A stretch of DNA of 64,000 nt from Blastochloris sulfoviridis (GTDB taxonomy: Bacteria; Pseudomonadota; Alphaproteobacteria; Rhizobiales; Xanthobacteraceae): contig NZ_VWPL01000004.1 of the NCBI RefSeq assembly GCF_008630065.1, forward strand, positions 62,001 through 126,000, written 5' to 3'. Below the pieces are notes generated by a model. The model ran no database searches and was not told the origin of the DNA. It was given only the letters and a program-made list of their open reading frames with translations. Numbering within the stretch: the stretch's first letter is position 1; the number at the start of each line of letters is the position of its first letter. Made by a program: the position numbers and the translations under genes. Of the stretch, positions 18,136 through 26,589 are shown piece after piece.

Positions 18136-19692
18136 TTACCTCGCTATCGGCGCGGCGGGCGAGGCGGTGCGCTTGTCGAACTGCCGCACCGCCGCGTTGG
18201 CATCGGCTTCGCCGGCGCCATAGACCTCGTCGCGGCCCTTGCGGCCGAGGTCGCGTGCCGATGCGGCGAGGGCTGCGCGCACCGCGTCGGCCGAGAGCGT
18301 CGGGTCGCGCTCCAGCATCAGCGCCACCACGCCCGAGACGTGAGCGGCGGCAACCGAGGTGCCCGAGGTGAAGGCGTAGGCGCCCTCGGGCCCCGGCACC
18401 AGCACGTCGACGCCGGGCGCGGCGATGGTGACGTGGCGGCCGCGATTGGCCAGGTCGAACACCTTGTCGTCGGCGTCGGTGGCGGTGACGGCGATGACGT
18501 TGCGGTCGGCCGCCGGATAGAGCGGCGGCGATTTCGGCCCGGCATTGCCGGCCGCCGCCACCAGGATCAGGCCGCGCTCGTGCGCTCCTGCCAGCGCCCG
18601 GCCGAGCAGCGCGTCGCGCGGGCCGGCGAAGCTCATATTGACCACCCGCGCGCCCTCCGCGAACGCGGCATCGAGCGCCCGCAGAACGGTGACGGTGGTG
18701 CCGCCGGCGCCCTCGCCTTCCGGCCGGAAGGCGGTGATGGCAACAAGCGACGCCCCGGGCGCGACGCCGACGAGCTGGGCGCGGGCGGCCAGGGCGCCGG
18801 CCATGCCGGTGCCGTGGCTGTGCGGCGCCGCCGTCCCGTCGGTGCCGGTGACGTCGAGGCTCTTGGCGAGCGCCCCGGCGAGTTCCGGATGGGCCGGATC
18901 GACCGCGGAATCAATCACCGCCACCAGCACCCTGTCGCCGCGCGCCATCTGGTGGGCCTCCGCCAGGCGAAGCGCCCGCGGCGCATAGAGCAGCGAGGGA
19001 TCGATCGTCGCGGCGGCGGTGCCGGAACTGGCCAGCTTGAACGTCGCCCGCGGGGTGCTGAAACGGTAGTTGGGCTGGGCGGAGGCGACGCGCCGCTCGC
19101 GCGACAGCGCCGCCAGCACCGCCGGCAAGCGGACGCCGTCCGGGAGCCGGTAGCGATAGATGGTGCGGCCGGCCAGCACGAAGCTCTCCTCCGACAGCCG
19201 GACCAGCTTCAGCCGCCGCTCGATCGCCGCGATCTGGGCCGGCGTGACGCCGCGGCCGACCTCGACCAGCACCTCGTTGGGCACGAACCGCGTCTCGCCG
19301 CGGGCGATGGTGAAGCGCGGCGCGGGCGGCGACGCGGCGGAGGACGGCGCGGAAGGCGGATTGGGCGGCGGCGTGGGCGTGTGATGGAACGGGCGGGGCG
19401 GCGGATTGTCGCGCACATTGCCGCGCCAATCGTCCTCGTCGCCGCGCGGCCGCGTGGCGGCCTGGGACTGGGAGGCAGCGATCAGGGCGCCGATCGCCAG
19501 CGCCGCGCCGATGCCGATCGCCACGCCGGCGGCATTGCCGCCGCCGCTGTGGCCGCCGGACCCGCCCGAGAAGGGGCTGCCGCGCTCGTAATTGGTCTGG
19601 GCGGCGGACACGCCGGCCCGGCCGATCAGGGCCAGCACGGCGATGGCGACAACGGCGCAGTGCCGCAGCGCACGGATTCGGGGTCGGGACAT
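18136..19692 (-). CDS. secreted subtilisin-like (S8) serine protease
   Basis: 518 residues from the ATG at 19692, which has GAGGAG at 6 nt. A signal peptide (first ~30 residues) is followed by a Gly-rich hydrophobic stretch (~45-75) that may be a membrane anchor or low-complexity linker, then a Pro-rich linker. An inhibitor I9-like prodomain (FVPNEVLVEVG...) precedes the S8 domain. The catalytic triad is intact: Asp261 (VIDS), His293 (HGTGMAG) and Ser446 (GTSVAAAH). It likely acts in the periplasm or outside the cell. Downstream of the sigma/anti-sigma pair and co-directional with it, so the three may be one regulatory unit; that link is inferred. Confidence 0.88.
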   Translation of the reverse strand: MSRPRIRALRHCAVVAIAVLALIGRAGVSAAQTNYERGSPFSGGSGGHSGGGNAAGVAIGIGAALAIGALIAASQSQAATRPRGDEDDWRGNVRDNPPPRPFHHTPTPPPNPPSAPSSAASPPAPRFTIARGETRFVPNEVLVEVGRGVTPAQIAAIERRLKLVRLSEESFVLAGRTIYRYRLPDGVRLPAVLAALSRERRVASAQPNYRFSTPRATFKLASSGTAAATIDPSLLYAPRALRLAEAHQMARGDRVLVAVIDSAVDPAHPELAGALAKSLDVTGTDGTAAPHSHGTGMAGALAARAQLVGVAPGASLVAITAFRPEGEGAGGTTVTVLRALDAAFAEGARVVNMSFAGPRDALLGRALAGAHERGLILVAAAGNAGPKSPPLYPAADRNVIAVTATDADDKVFDLANRGRHVTIAAPGVDVLVPGPEGAYAFTSGTSVAAAHVSGVVALMLERDPTLSADAVRAALAASARDLGRKGRDEVYGAGEADANAAVRQFDKRTASPAAPIAR

Positions 19693-19768
19693 CGCCATCT
19701 CCTCGCTGTCTCGGCTCGCGTGGCCCTGGTCGTCACTGTCACACGTCGCGTCGGTCCATACGTCTTAT

Positions 19769-20437
19769 TTAGTGCACCGGCGCAGCCATCCGCACCAACG
19801 TGCGGTCGGCGCCAAGGCGCTGAACGATCTTGTTCAACTCCTCCGGCGGCAGCCTATCAGCCGACACGCGCAGCTTGAACAGGCCGCCGGCGCGCGGACC
19901 ATCGACAATGACGGCTTCGTTGGCTTTCAGGAACGTCAGCACCTGGGCGGCGGTCGCCGTCTCGGTGAAGCCGACCAGCACGAAGCTGCCGCCCTGCGGT
20001 TCGAACGTCGGGGCGGACGCGGTGGAAAAGCCCGCCGGCCGCTCCTCGATCAGCAGCGAGCCGATGATGCCGGCCTGCACCACCAGCGCCAGCGCGGCGG
20101 CGGTGACGGCCAGCGCCAGCGTGCGCGGCGCCAGCGCCGCCAGCCATTCCGACAGGCGCGAGGCAAGCCCGCCCGGCGTGGCCAGGGGGTATTTCGGCTC
20201 GGCGTCGATCTTGGCGAACAGCTTCTCGATGGCGTGGGGCGAGGGGGCGCCGAGCCGCTCATTGACGCGGATGGTCTCGTCCAGCTCGTCGCGGACCAGA
20301 TCGAGCCGGCGCGCAAGCTCGGGGTCGGCGCGCAGCGCGGCCTCGACGCGGGCAGCCTCGGCGGCAGACAGCCGGCCGGTGGCATGCCACGGCAAGAGCT
20401 CATCGATGGCGGCGCGCTCGTCCTTCAACTCGGTCAT
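19769..20437 (-). CDS. anti-sigma factor paired with the ECF sigma factor
   Basis: 222 residues. The N-terminal ~85 residues form a helical anti-sigma-type domain that lacks the zinc-binding HxxxCxxC signature (only the His of LLPWHATGRLS remains). A single membrane segment follows (~residues 108-130), then a periplasmic C-terminal domain of ~90 residues with a Gly/Ser-Phe-Val-Leu-Val strand pattern, as in RskA-type regulators. The ATG at 20437 overlaps the sigma factor stop (ATGA). It is expected to hold the sigma factor inactive at the membrane until a signal or proteolysis releases it. Confidence 0.8.
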   Translation of the reverse strand: MTELKDERAAIDELLPWHATGRLSAAEAARVEAALRADPELARRLDLVRDELDETIRVNERLGAPSPHAIEKLFAKIDAEPKYPLATPGGLASRLSEWLAALAPRTLALAVTAAALALVVQAGIIGSLLIEERPAGFSTASAPTFEPQGGSFVLVGFTETATAAQVLTFLKANEAVIVDGPRAGGLFKLRVSADRLPPEELNKIVQRLGADRTLVRMAAPVH

Positions 20438-20994
20438 GGCCAACCCCTATCGATTCCTGCCGCCTGCAGCATTTCGGAGAGCTTCTTTCGCGCATAGAAC
20501 ATGCGAGTCTTGACGGTATTCTCCGGAATTCCGACGATCTCGGCGACCTCCTCGATCGTTTTCTCATGGTAGTAGACCAGATCGATCACTTCGCGATGAT
20601 CCACCGACAGCCGCTGGATGCAGTCGCGAAGCAGCTCGCTCTTGTCCCGCTTCTGGGCCGCAACTTCAGGATCATCGCCGGTGTCCTCGATCGCCTCGGC
20701 CTTGGCCTCGTCCAGTTCTTCGGACTTGGGACGCCGCAGCGCCGAGTAGGCCTTGTTGCGGGCGATCGCCAAGAGCCAGGTCGAGACGCTGGAGCGCGCC
20801 TCGAAGCGGCCGGCATAGCGCCAAACGTCGAGAAACACCTCGCTGATCACGTCCTCCGCCGCGGCCTCGTTGCCGATCAGCCGCAGGACGAACCGGAACA
20901 CCTTGATCTGGTGCCGGGCGAACAGCACCTGCATGGCCATCCGGTCGCCATTGGCGATCCTCAGGATGAGCGCCTCGTCCGAACTCGCCGTCAT
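20434..20994 (-). CDS. ECF-type RNA polymerase sigma factor
   Basis: 186 residues with sigma region 2 (~20-90, including DVISEVFLDVWRYA and the region 2.4 segment) and region 4 (~125-175, helix-turn-helix ending in IPENTVKTRMFYARKKL). Regions 1 and 3 are absent, as in ECF sigma factors. It would direct transcription of a stress regulon under control of the overlapping anti-sigma gene. I could not identify a matching autoregulated promoter in the 206 bp upstream. Confidence 0.92.
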   Translation of the reverse strand: MTASSDEALILRIANGDRMAMQVLFARHQIKVFRFVLRLIGNEAAAEDVISEVFLDVWRYAGRFEARSSVSTWLLAIARNKAYSALRRPKSEELDEAKAEAIEDTGDDPEVAAQKRDKSELLRDCIQRLSVDHREVIDLVYYHEKTIEEVAEIVGIPENTVKTRMFYARKKLSEMLQAAGIDRGWP

Positions 20995-21146
20995 GCAAGC
21001 TCCGATGTCGTCCGCTCGCAGGTTGGACGCGCGAGCCGCAGATTGGGTTCAATCACGGGAGCGCAATTTTGCACGGGCTTGAGTGCACGCAAAGCCGCAA
21101 CCGGGACGTTTTTTGCCCAGGCGCACAAACCCAGGTGCACAATATG

Positions 21147-21176
21147 AAAGTGGCCGGGACGATGCCCGGCCACTTT
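21147..21176. terminator. bidirectional terminator hairpin after ubiV
   Basis: A perfect 12-bp stem, AAAGTGGCCGGG and its complement, with a 6-nt loop. The A/T ends of the stem give short T-runs in both directions. It lies 24 bp beyond the ubiV stop, so it most likely ends the ubiTUV transcript. Confidence 0.75.
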
Positions 21177-21200
21177 GAAGATCGGTCTTTCAGAGCCCAG

Positions 21201-22121
21201 TCAGGCCTGCGCGCGCAACTGATAGCGGGCGCCCGGGATCGCGTGCAGGAAGCCGTTGGACATCGGCGCGTCGCCGATCAGCCCCTGCAGCGCGGTGGTG
21301 GCCTCCGCCCCGTCGCGGGCGCCGTCGGCGACCTCGCGGAAGAGCTTGGCCACCGCCACCATGTCGCAGGCATGCGGCGACAGCCGGAGCGCGGTGACGC
21401 CGGCTGCGGCAAGCGCCGGCACGTCGGCCAGCAGGTTGGCGTAGGTCTGCGACATGGTCTGGATGCCGTTGACCGCCAGGAAGCGCTCGCCGTCCAGCGT
21501 GTCGACGGCGAGGCCGTCGAGATCCTGGGCGCAGACGAACTGGCAGGAATCCTTGTGCAGGCCGTGGACGCGGGCGTGGTAGCAGCGCGCCGAGACCGCC
21601 AGCGGCACCCGGCCGAAGGCGAACAGCTCGGTGTCGACGCCTAGGGGGGCTGCCGCCTTGGCGATCACCGCGATCGAGGTCAGCGGCAGCTCCGGCGGCA
21701 GGCACACGGTCTTGGCGCCATAGCCGGCCAGCGTGCGCATCGTGCCTTCATTGTAGACATTGACCAGCGGCCCGACCGCGAACGGCCGGCCGGCCAGCGC
21801 CGAGACCGCGGTGATGTCGTTGGCCTCGACCAGACCGGTCCAGTCCTCGGCGGTCGCCACCACCCGGTGGCGCTCGCGCGGCAGCGTGACCAGCGCCAGC
21901 GTGGACAGCACGACCTCCTTGCCAGCGCGCTGAAGGCGCTCGACGGCCTCGCCCATCGCCTGCTCGCGGAACGGCTCGCGCTTGGAGCACACCACCTCGC
22001 CGATATAGACGCGCTCGACCGGCATCTCGTCGGCTACGCGGGCGTAGAAGTCGCTCCAGATGTCGTTAGGCCAGTTGAACAGCACCGGCCCGAGGGACAG
22101 CTTCATCGTGTTGGTACTCAT
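21201..22121 (-). CDS. ubiV: U32-family ubiquinone biosynthesis protein UbiV
   Basis: 306 residues of the peptidase U32 fold. Four cysteines (Cys45, Cys180, Cys193 and Cys197) correspond to the 4Fe-4S ligands of E. coli UbiV (Cys39, Cys180, Cys193, Cys197). With UbiU and UbiT it hydroxylates the ubiquinone ring without oxygen, with prephenate as the oxygen donor. Last gene of ubiT-ubiU-ubiV, starting 10 bp after ubiU. The product acts in the cytoplasm as a UbiU-UbiV complex. Confidence 0.94.
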   Translation of the reverse strand: MSTNTMKLSLGPVLFNWPNDIWSDFYARVADEMPVERVYIGEVVCSKREPFREQAMGEAVERLQRAGKEVVLSTLALVTLPRERHRVVATAEDWTGLVEANDITAVSALAGRPFAVGPLVNVYNEGTMRTLAGYGAKTVCLPPELPLTSIAVIAKAAAPLGVDTELFAFGRVPLAVSARCYHARVHGLHKDSCQFVCAQDLDGLAVDTLDGERFLAVNGIQTMSQTYANLLADVPALAAAGVTALRLSPHACDMVAVAKLFREVADGARDGAEATTALQGLIGDAPMSNGFLHAIPGARYQLRAQA

Positions 22122-22131
22122 GAGCGGACTC

Positions 22132-23130
22132 TCAGCGCCACGTCTTGCGGTAGGCGCCGCCGGTGGTGGCGCCGCCCTCGGTGAGCGCGGCCAGCGCGCC
22201 GGCGCGGATCTCCAGGCCGCGGTCGAGCGAATCGACCGCCGCCCGGAACGCCTTCACCACCGCGTCGGCATAGGCGCGGCTCCTCTGCCGGCCCTCGATC
22301 TTCAGCGCCTTGACGCCGGCCGCCTTGAGGCCGGGCAGGAGCTGGGAGGCATCCAGGCTCGCCGGATCCTCGAACACGTGCGTGGCCTTGCCGTCGATGA
22401 CGAAGCGGCCCTTGCACAGCGTCGGATAGGCCGCGGGCTCGCCCTTGGTCACCCGGTTGATGGTGAACTCGCCCAGCCGCGACACGAAGGTCGAGCCCTC
22501 CTCGCGGTAGGAGATGCAGCCGGCCGGCGAGCAGGCGCCGTGCATGTTGGGCGACTTGCCGGTGGCATAGCTGGAGAGCAGGCAGCGCCCCTCGGCCATC
22601 ACGCACAGGCCGCCGAACACGAACACCTCGGTCTCGCAGGTGATCTCGCGATGGATGGCGGCGATCTCCTCGACGGTGACCACGCGCGGCAGCACAACCC
22701 GCTCGACGCCGAACTGCTTGACGTAGAACTGGATGGCGTCCGGATTGGCCGCCGCCGCCTGCACCGACAGATGAAGGCGCAGGTTGGGGTGCTTCTCGCG
22801 GGCGTGGGCCAAGAGGCCGAGATCGGCCAGGATGACCGCGTCGGCACCGGCGGCTTCCGCGTCGGCGATCGCCCGGTGCCACAGGTCGACGTCGCCGGCC
22901 CGCGGGAAGGTGTTGATCGCCACCAGCACGTTGCAGCCGCGCGCATGGGCGCGGGCGATGCTGTCGGCCAGTTCGGCGCGCGAGAAGTTCAGGCCCGGAA
23001 AGTTGCGGGCGTTGGTCTCGTCATTGAAGCCGCAATAGACGGTGTCGGCACCGGCGGCGACGGCGGCGTCCAGCGCGGCCGGCGTGCCGGCGGGGCAGAC
23101 GAGTTCGAGCGAACCCTTGGCAGGTCTCAT
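22132..23130 (-). CDS. ubiU: U32-family ubiquinone biosynthesis protein UbiU
   Basis: 332 residues, U32 family. Cys176, Cys183, Cys200 and Cys239 have the spacings (7, 17, 39) of the iron-sulfur ligands of E. coli UbiU (169, 176, 193, 232). It is the partner of UbiV in oxygen-independent ring hydroxylation. Its ATG overlaps the ubiT stop by 4 bp, so the three genes are coupled. Confidence 0.94.
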   Translation of the reverse strand: MRPAKGSLELVCPAGTPAALDAAVAAGADTVYCGFNDETNARNFPGLNFSRAELADSIARAHARGCNVLVAINTFPRAGDVDLWHRAIADAEAAGADAVILADLGLLAHAREKHPNLRLHLSVQAAAANPDAIQFYVKQFGVERVVLPRVVTVEEIAAIHREITCETEVFVFGGLCVMAEGRCLLSSYATGKSPNMHGACSPAGCISYREEGSTFVSRLGEFTINRVTKGEPAAYPTLCKGRFVIDGKATHVFEDPASLDASQLLPGLKAAGVKALKIEGRQRSRAYADAVVKAFRAAVDSLDRGLEIRAGALAALTEGGATTGGAYRKTWR

Positions 23131-23696
23131 GGCGTGCTCTCCCGGGGAGGCGTCGCCTGGCGATCGCTGCCGGCGACCAGGAAGGTGCGGGCGAAGCGCT
23201 CGGCGAGGTCGGCGCCGTGCGTCACCAGGCCCGAGGCCGGGCCGAAGGCATGGGCGGTCTCGACGACGATGTCGACCGCCTCGGCGTCGAGCGCATTGCG
23301 CAGCGCCACCACGGCCTCCATGTCGCCCTCGACCACGATGTCGCGCGAGAAGAACAGCGCGTCGCCGTCGAGCCGGCCGCGCACCATGTCGAGCAGCACC
23401 AGGAACGGGCCGGCGATGCGGGCCGCGACATCATGCCCCTTCAGGCTGCGCAGCGCCTCGATGCGCGGGCCGGCCGGATCGGGCGTCAGGATGAACGCGA
23501 AGGGCAGGTCGGTCGGCTCGATGCCATAGCGCTTGAACGCGTTGTCGCCCAGGCGGTCGAACATGCCTGTGTGCTGGGCGAATACGCGCGTCAGGCTGGC
23601 GGCGACGCCCCATTCCAGCGGCGTCAGCGGCAGCGGCCGGGCGAGCAGGCGGACAAGGGGGTGCAGAACGGGGAGGTCGGTCACGGGCTCTGTCAC
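23127..23696 (-). CDS. ubiT: SCP2-domain lipid-binding accessory factor UbiT
   Basis: About 189 residues with an SCP2 sterol-carrier-like fold (ILTPDPAGPRIEAL..., then LFFSRDIVVEGDMEAV, as in YhbT). UbiT is thought to bind quinone intermediates for UbiU-UbiV. The start is uncertain. A GTG at 23756 would run through the FNR/FixK-like box, so I prefer the GTG at 23696, which leaves about 20 nt of leader if the box sits at the usual position. First gene of the ubiTUV operon, divergent from ubiD. Confidence 0.85.
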   Translation of the reverse strand: MTEPVTDLPVLHPLVRLLARPLPLTPLEWGVAASLTRVFAQHTGMFDRLGDNAFKRYGIEPTDLPFAFILTPDPAGPRIEALRSLKGHDVAARIAGPFLVLLDMVRGRLDGDALFFSRDIVVEGDMEAVVALRNALDAEAVDIVVETAHAFGPASGLVTHGADLAERFARTFLVAGSDRQATPPRESTP

Positions 23697-23749
23697 ACTG
23701 ATGGTTGGCGGGTGGGGCGGACGTGTACCCGCAAACGGCAGCGGGCGGT

Positions 23750-23763
23750 TTGGCACAGATCAA
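23750..23763. promoter_or_regulatory. FNR/FixK-type box between ubiTUV and ubiD
   Basis: TTGGCACAGATCAA matches the FNR/FixK dyad TTGAT-N4-ATCAA at 8 of 10 positions and keeps the TTG-N8-CAA frame. If a start site lies 41.5 bp from its centre toward ubiT, transcription begins near 23715, just before the preferred ubiT start. UbiTUV are needed under anoxia, so this control makes sense. Confidence 0.6.
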
Positions 23764-23877
23764 TCCCTTCGCGCCATTACGGGATTCACCGGGCATGGCA
23801 GCATTGCCCTGTGTGCACCAAGTTGCCAATCCCGAACGCGCGGCCTAAGGCCTCAGGCCTTCGCAGAGGATCACCCC

Positions 23878-25377
23878 GTGCCCATCCGCAGCCTGCCCCC
23901 CTTCCGCGACCTGCCCGCCTTCCTGACCTTCCTTGAGGGAAAGGGCCAGATCCACCGCATCCGCGAGCCGGTCTCCACCGTCCACACGGTGACCGAGATC
24001 CACCGCCGGGTGATCGAGAAGGGCGGGCCGGTGCTGGTGTTCGAGCGCCCGATCCGCGCCGACGGCACCATCTCCACCATTCCGCTGGTGACCAATCTGT
24101 TCGGCACGGTGGAGCGGGTGGCGCTGGGCTTCGGCATCGGGACGGAGGATCTGCGCCCGCTCGGCGAGGCCTTGGCCGAGCTGCGCAGCCCCTCGGCGCC
24201 GAACTCGCTGCGCGACCTGCTGAAACGGCTGCCGCTCGCCCGCGCCGCGCTGCGCACCCGCCCGGCCGAGACCTCCTCGGCACCGGTGCAGGAGGTGGTG
24301 ATCACCGGGGCGGAGGTCGACGTCACCCAGATCCCGGTGCAGACCTGCTGGCCGGGCGAGCCGGCGCCGCTGATCACCTGGCCCTTGGTGATCACCTGCC
24401 CGCCCGGCGAGTTCGAGCCCACCCACGCCAATGTCGGCGTCTACCGCATGCAGGTGCTGGGGCCGGACCGCCTCATCATGCGCTGGCTCGCCATGCGCGG
24501 CGGCGCCCAGCATTTCCGCCGCTGGCAGGCGCAGGGGCGCGACATGCCGGTGGCGGTGGCCATCGGCACCGACCCGGCCACCATCCTGTCGGCGGTGATG
24601 CCGCTGCCCGAGGGCATCTCGGAACTCACCTTCGCCGGGCTGGTCCGCGGCGAACGGCCGCGCCTGACCAAGGCCGTCAGCGTGCCGCTGATGGTGCCGG
24701 CCGATGCCGAGATCGTCATCGAGGGGGTGGTGTCGGCCACCGAGACCGCGCCGGAAGGCCCGTACGGCGACCACACCGGCTATTACAACTCGGTCGAGCC
24801 GTTCCCGGTGATGCGGGTCACCGCCATCACCCGCAAGTCGAAACCCGTCTATCTCTCCACCTTCACCGGCCGCGCGCCCGACGAGCCCTCGGTGATGGGG
24901 GCGGCAATGAACGAGATGTTCATTCCGGTGGTGAAACGGCAGTTCCCGGAGATCGTCGACGTCTGGCTGCCGCCGGAGGCGTGCTCCTACCGCATCGCCG
25001 TGGTGGCGTTCAAGAAATCCTATCCCGGCCATGCGCGGCGGCTGATGATGGCGCTGTGGAGCGTGCTGCCGCAGTTCACCATGACCAAGCTGATCATCGC
25101 GGTGGATGCCGATGTGAAGGCGCGCGAATGGTCGGACGTGATGTGGGCGGTGGCGACCCGCTCGGACCCCTCGCGCGACCTGCTGGTGCTCACCGACACG
25201 CCGATCGACTATCTCGACTTCGCCTCGCCGAAGGCGGGGCTCGGCGGCAAGCTCGGCATCGACGCCACCACCAAGATCGGCACCGAGACCGAGCGCGAAT
25301 ACGGCCAAGTGCTGGGCATGTCGTCCGATGTCGCGGCGGTGGTCGATGCGATCTGGCCGAAGCTGGGGCTGAAGTAA
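23878..25377 (+). CDS. ubiD: UbiD-family decarboxylase
   Basis: 499 residues from a GTG with GAGG 8 nt upstream, close to the length of E. coli UbiD. It uses prenylated FMN to decarboxylate 3-polyprenyl-4-hydroxybenzoate. Family marks include the N-terminal FRDLPAFLTFLE and the substrate/prFMN region with YRMQVLGPDRLIMRW and TETAPEGPYGDHTGYY (its Glu is in the catalytic Glu-Arg-Glu set). No ubiX, which makes the cofactor, is in the window. Location beside ubiTUV points to ubiquinone synthesis, with aromatic-acid catabolism as the alternative. Confidence 0.92.
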   Translation: MPIRSLPPFRDLPAFLTFLEGKGQIHRIREPVSTVHTVTEIHRRVIEKGGPVLVFERPIRADGTISTIPLVTNLFGTVERVALGFGIGTEDLRPLGEALAELRSPSAPNSLRDLLKRLPLARAALRTRPAETSSAPVQEVVITGAEVDVTQIPVQTCWPGEPAPLITWPLVITCPPGEFEPTHANVGVYRMQVLGPDRLIMRWLAMRGGAQHFRRWQAQGRDMPVAVAIGTDPATILSAVMPLPEGISELTFAGLVRGERPRLTKAVSVPLMVPADAEIVIEGVVSATETAPEGPYGDHTGYYNSVEPFPVMRVTAITRKSKPVYLSTFTGRAPDEPSVMGAAMNEMFIPVVKRQFPEIVDVWLPPEACSYRIAVVAFKKSYPGHARRLMMALWSVLPQFTMTKLIIAVDADVKAREWSDVMWAVATRSDPSRDLLVLTDTPIDYLDFASPKAGLGGKLGIDATTKIGTETEREYGQVLGMSSDVAAVVDAIWPKLGLK

Positions 25378-25401
25378 CCGCCGAATATTCGAGCGGCATC
25401 T

Positions 25402-25593
25402 TCACTCCGCCGCGATCGGCAGGGCGCCGGCGGCGAGATGCCGCGAGGCGGACAGCACCTCCAGGGCGACGATGCGGCCGTCCTTGTCGAAGTCGAGCAC
25501 CACGCCCGGCGCGACCTCCTCCGACTCCACGACCTTCGCCTCGGCGAAGCGCACATAGAGCGCGTCAGTGTCCTTGTCGTAGAGCGTCTTCAT
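25402..25593 (-). CDS. DUF2283 small protein
   Basis: 63 residues from the ATG MKTLYDKDTDALYVRF, with the family's pattern of Ser-Glu-Glu-Val-Ala-Pro-Gly, then Val-Leu-Asp-Phe-Asp and a closing LEVLSAS. Its function is unknown, but the family often sits beside toxin-antitoxin genes. A GTG at 25611 overlaps the hicB stop and is an alternative start. Probably the third gene of a hicA-hicB-DUF2283 unit. Confidence 0.75.
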   Translation of the reverse strand: MKTLYDKDTDALYVRFAEAKVVESEEVAPGVVLDFDKDGRIVALEVLSASRHLAAGALPIAAE

Positions 25594-25607
25594 CGGCGCC
25601 GGCCGGC

Positions 25608-25862
25608 TCACTCGGCGGCCGAGAGGATTGTGCCGCCGAGGTGGCGCGAGGGCGCCGGCACCTCGCGGCCGAGATCGCGGGCGGCTTCGATCCAGGCGCG
25701 GATGGCGTCCTGGACGTTGACGATCGCCTCTTCCGGCGTCTCGCCGTCGCTCATGCAGCCGGGCAGGTCCGGCACGATCGCCGCGAAGCCGCCGCCGTCC
25801 GCCTCGGACAGCGGCTCGACCACCACCGGGTATTCAAGACGGGTTGGGTCATTGCGGGTCAT
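25608..25862 (-). CDS. hicB: HicB-family antitoxin
   Basis: 84 residues with the partial RNase-H-like HicB fold, including EADGGGFAAIVPDLPGCMSDG and EEAIVNVQDAIRAWI. The protein neutralises HicA and usually autoregulates the operon. No helix-turn-helix or ribbon-helix-helix domain is obvious at the C-terminus, so the DNA-binding mode is uncertain. It overlaps the end of hicA by 14 bp. Confidence 0.87.
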   Translation of the reverse strand: MTRNDPTRLEYPVVVEPLSEADGGGFAAIVPDLPGCMSDGETPEEAIVNVQDAIRAWIEAARDLGREVPAPSRHLGGTILSAAE

Positions 25863-26100
25863 GGGCTTTCCTCACGGTGTCGACGAACGCCACCAGCCTG
25901 CGAATATATACCGGCTTGATCGGCCTCTTGTAGGGCACGGTGAGAATCGCCGGCACCGCCGGGTGGGCGACCTTGAAGTGCGAGCTGCCGCCTCGCGCCG
26001 CCTCGCAGGTGATGCCGTGCTCGCGGCATAGCGCCTCGACGTCCGCGATGCGCCAATCGCCCTGCGGGTTGCCGCGCATCTGCTCCAGGCGCTTGCTCAC
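25849..26100 (-). CDS. hicA: HicA-family mRNA interferase toxin
   Basis: 83 residues with a dsRBD-like fold. The family's catalytic histidine is His41 in ARGGSSHFKV. The toxin cleaves mRNA and is held in check by HicB. The order hicA then hicB with overlap is the standard arrangement. The residues after the His (HPAVPAILTVPYK) also match the family. Confidence 0.87.
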   Translation of the reverse strand: MSKRLEQMRGNPQGDWRIADVEALCREHGITCEAARGGSSHFKVAHPAVPAILTVPYKRPIKPVYIRRLVAFVDTVRKAHDPQ

Positions 26101-26151
26101 CTCGGTTGCCCTTCCGCACGCCGGCGCTGCCGATGGTCCCGCCGGCGTCGC

Positions 26152-26373
26152 TCAGGCCTTCTTGAGGAACTCGGTCTTCAGCACCAGGCCCTTGACCTGC
26201 TTGGTGTTGCACTCGACCTCGCCGGAGGTGCCGGTCAGGCGGATGTTCTTGACCAGCGTGCCGCGCTTGATGGTCTCCGACGTGCCCTTGACCTTGAGGT
26301 CCTTGATCACGGTGACGGAATCGGCGTCGGCGAGCTGGTTGCCGTTGCTGTCTCTCACGATGTCGTCGCTCAT
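26152..26373 (-). CDS. PhnA/YjdM-family protein lacking the zinc ribbon
   Basis: 73 residues beginning MSDDIVRDSNGNQLADADSV, with AAGGA about 6 nt before the ATG. It matches the C-terminal PhnA domain (VIKDLKVKG...IKRGTLVKNIRL...KTEFLKK). E. coli YjdM has an extra ~35-residue N-terminal zinc ribbon that is absent here; only one cysteine remains. The name alkylphosphonate utilisation protein is historical; a biochemical role is not established. Confidence 0.8.
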   Translation of the reverse strand: MSDDIVRDSNGNQLADADSVTVIKDLKVKGTSETIKRGTLVKNIRLTGTSGEVECNTKQVKGLVLKTEFLKKA

Positions 26374-26554
26374 TGCTTTTCCTTCCTGCGCCGGGGCGGC
26401 GTGCATGTCATTGATGATCAAGCAGTTGCGCCGACTCGGCACATTGTCCCCATTATCCCCGGTGACCTACTATATTTGGGGCTTTGTTCATTCCTGGCGT
26501 CGACTTCTTGACGTCGGACGGAGAGTCGACCTAGCTTCCGGTTGCGTCGCGAAC

Positions 26555-26589
26555 AAAAAGAGGCCGCCGCGTTGGCGCGCGACGGCCTC
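26555..26589 (-). terminator. intrinsic terminator reading leftward
   Basis: Read on the minus strand, the stem GAGGCCG...CGGCCTC with an inner GCG/CGC pair ends in TTTTT (26559 down to 26555). It is a textbook intrinsic terminator but there is no annotated gene upstream of it on that strand. It might end an antisense or small RNA. Confidence 0.65.
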
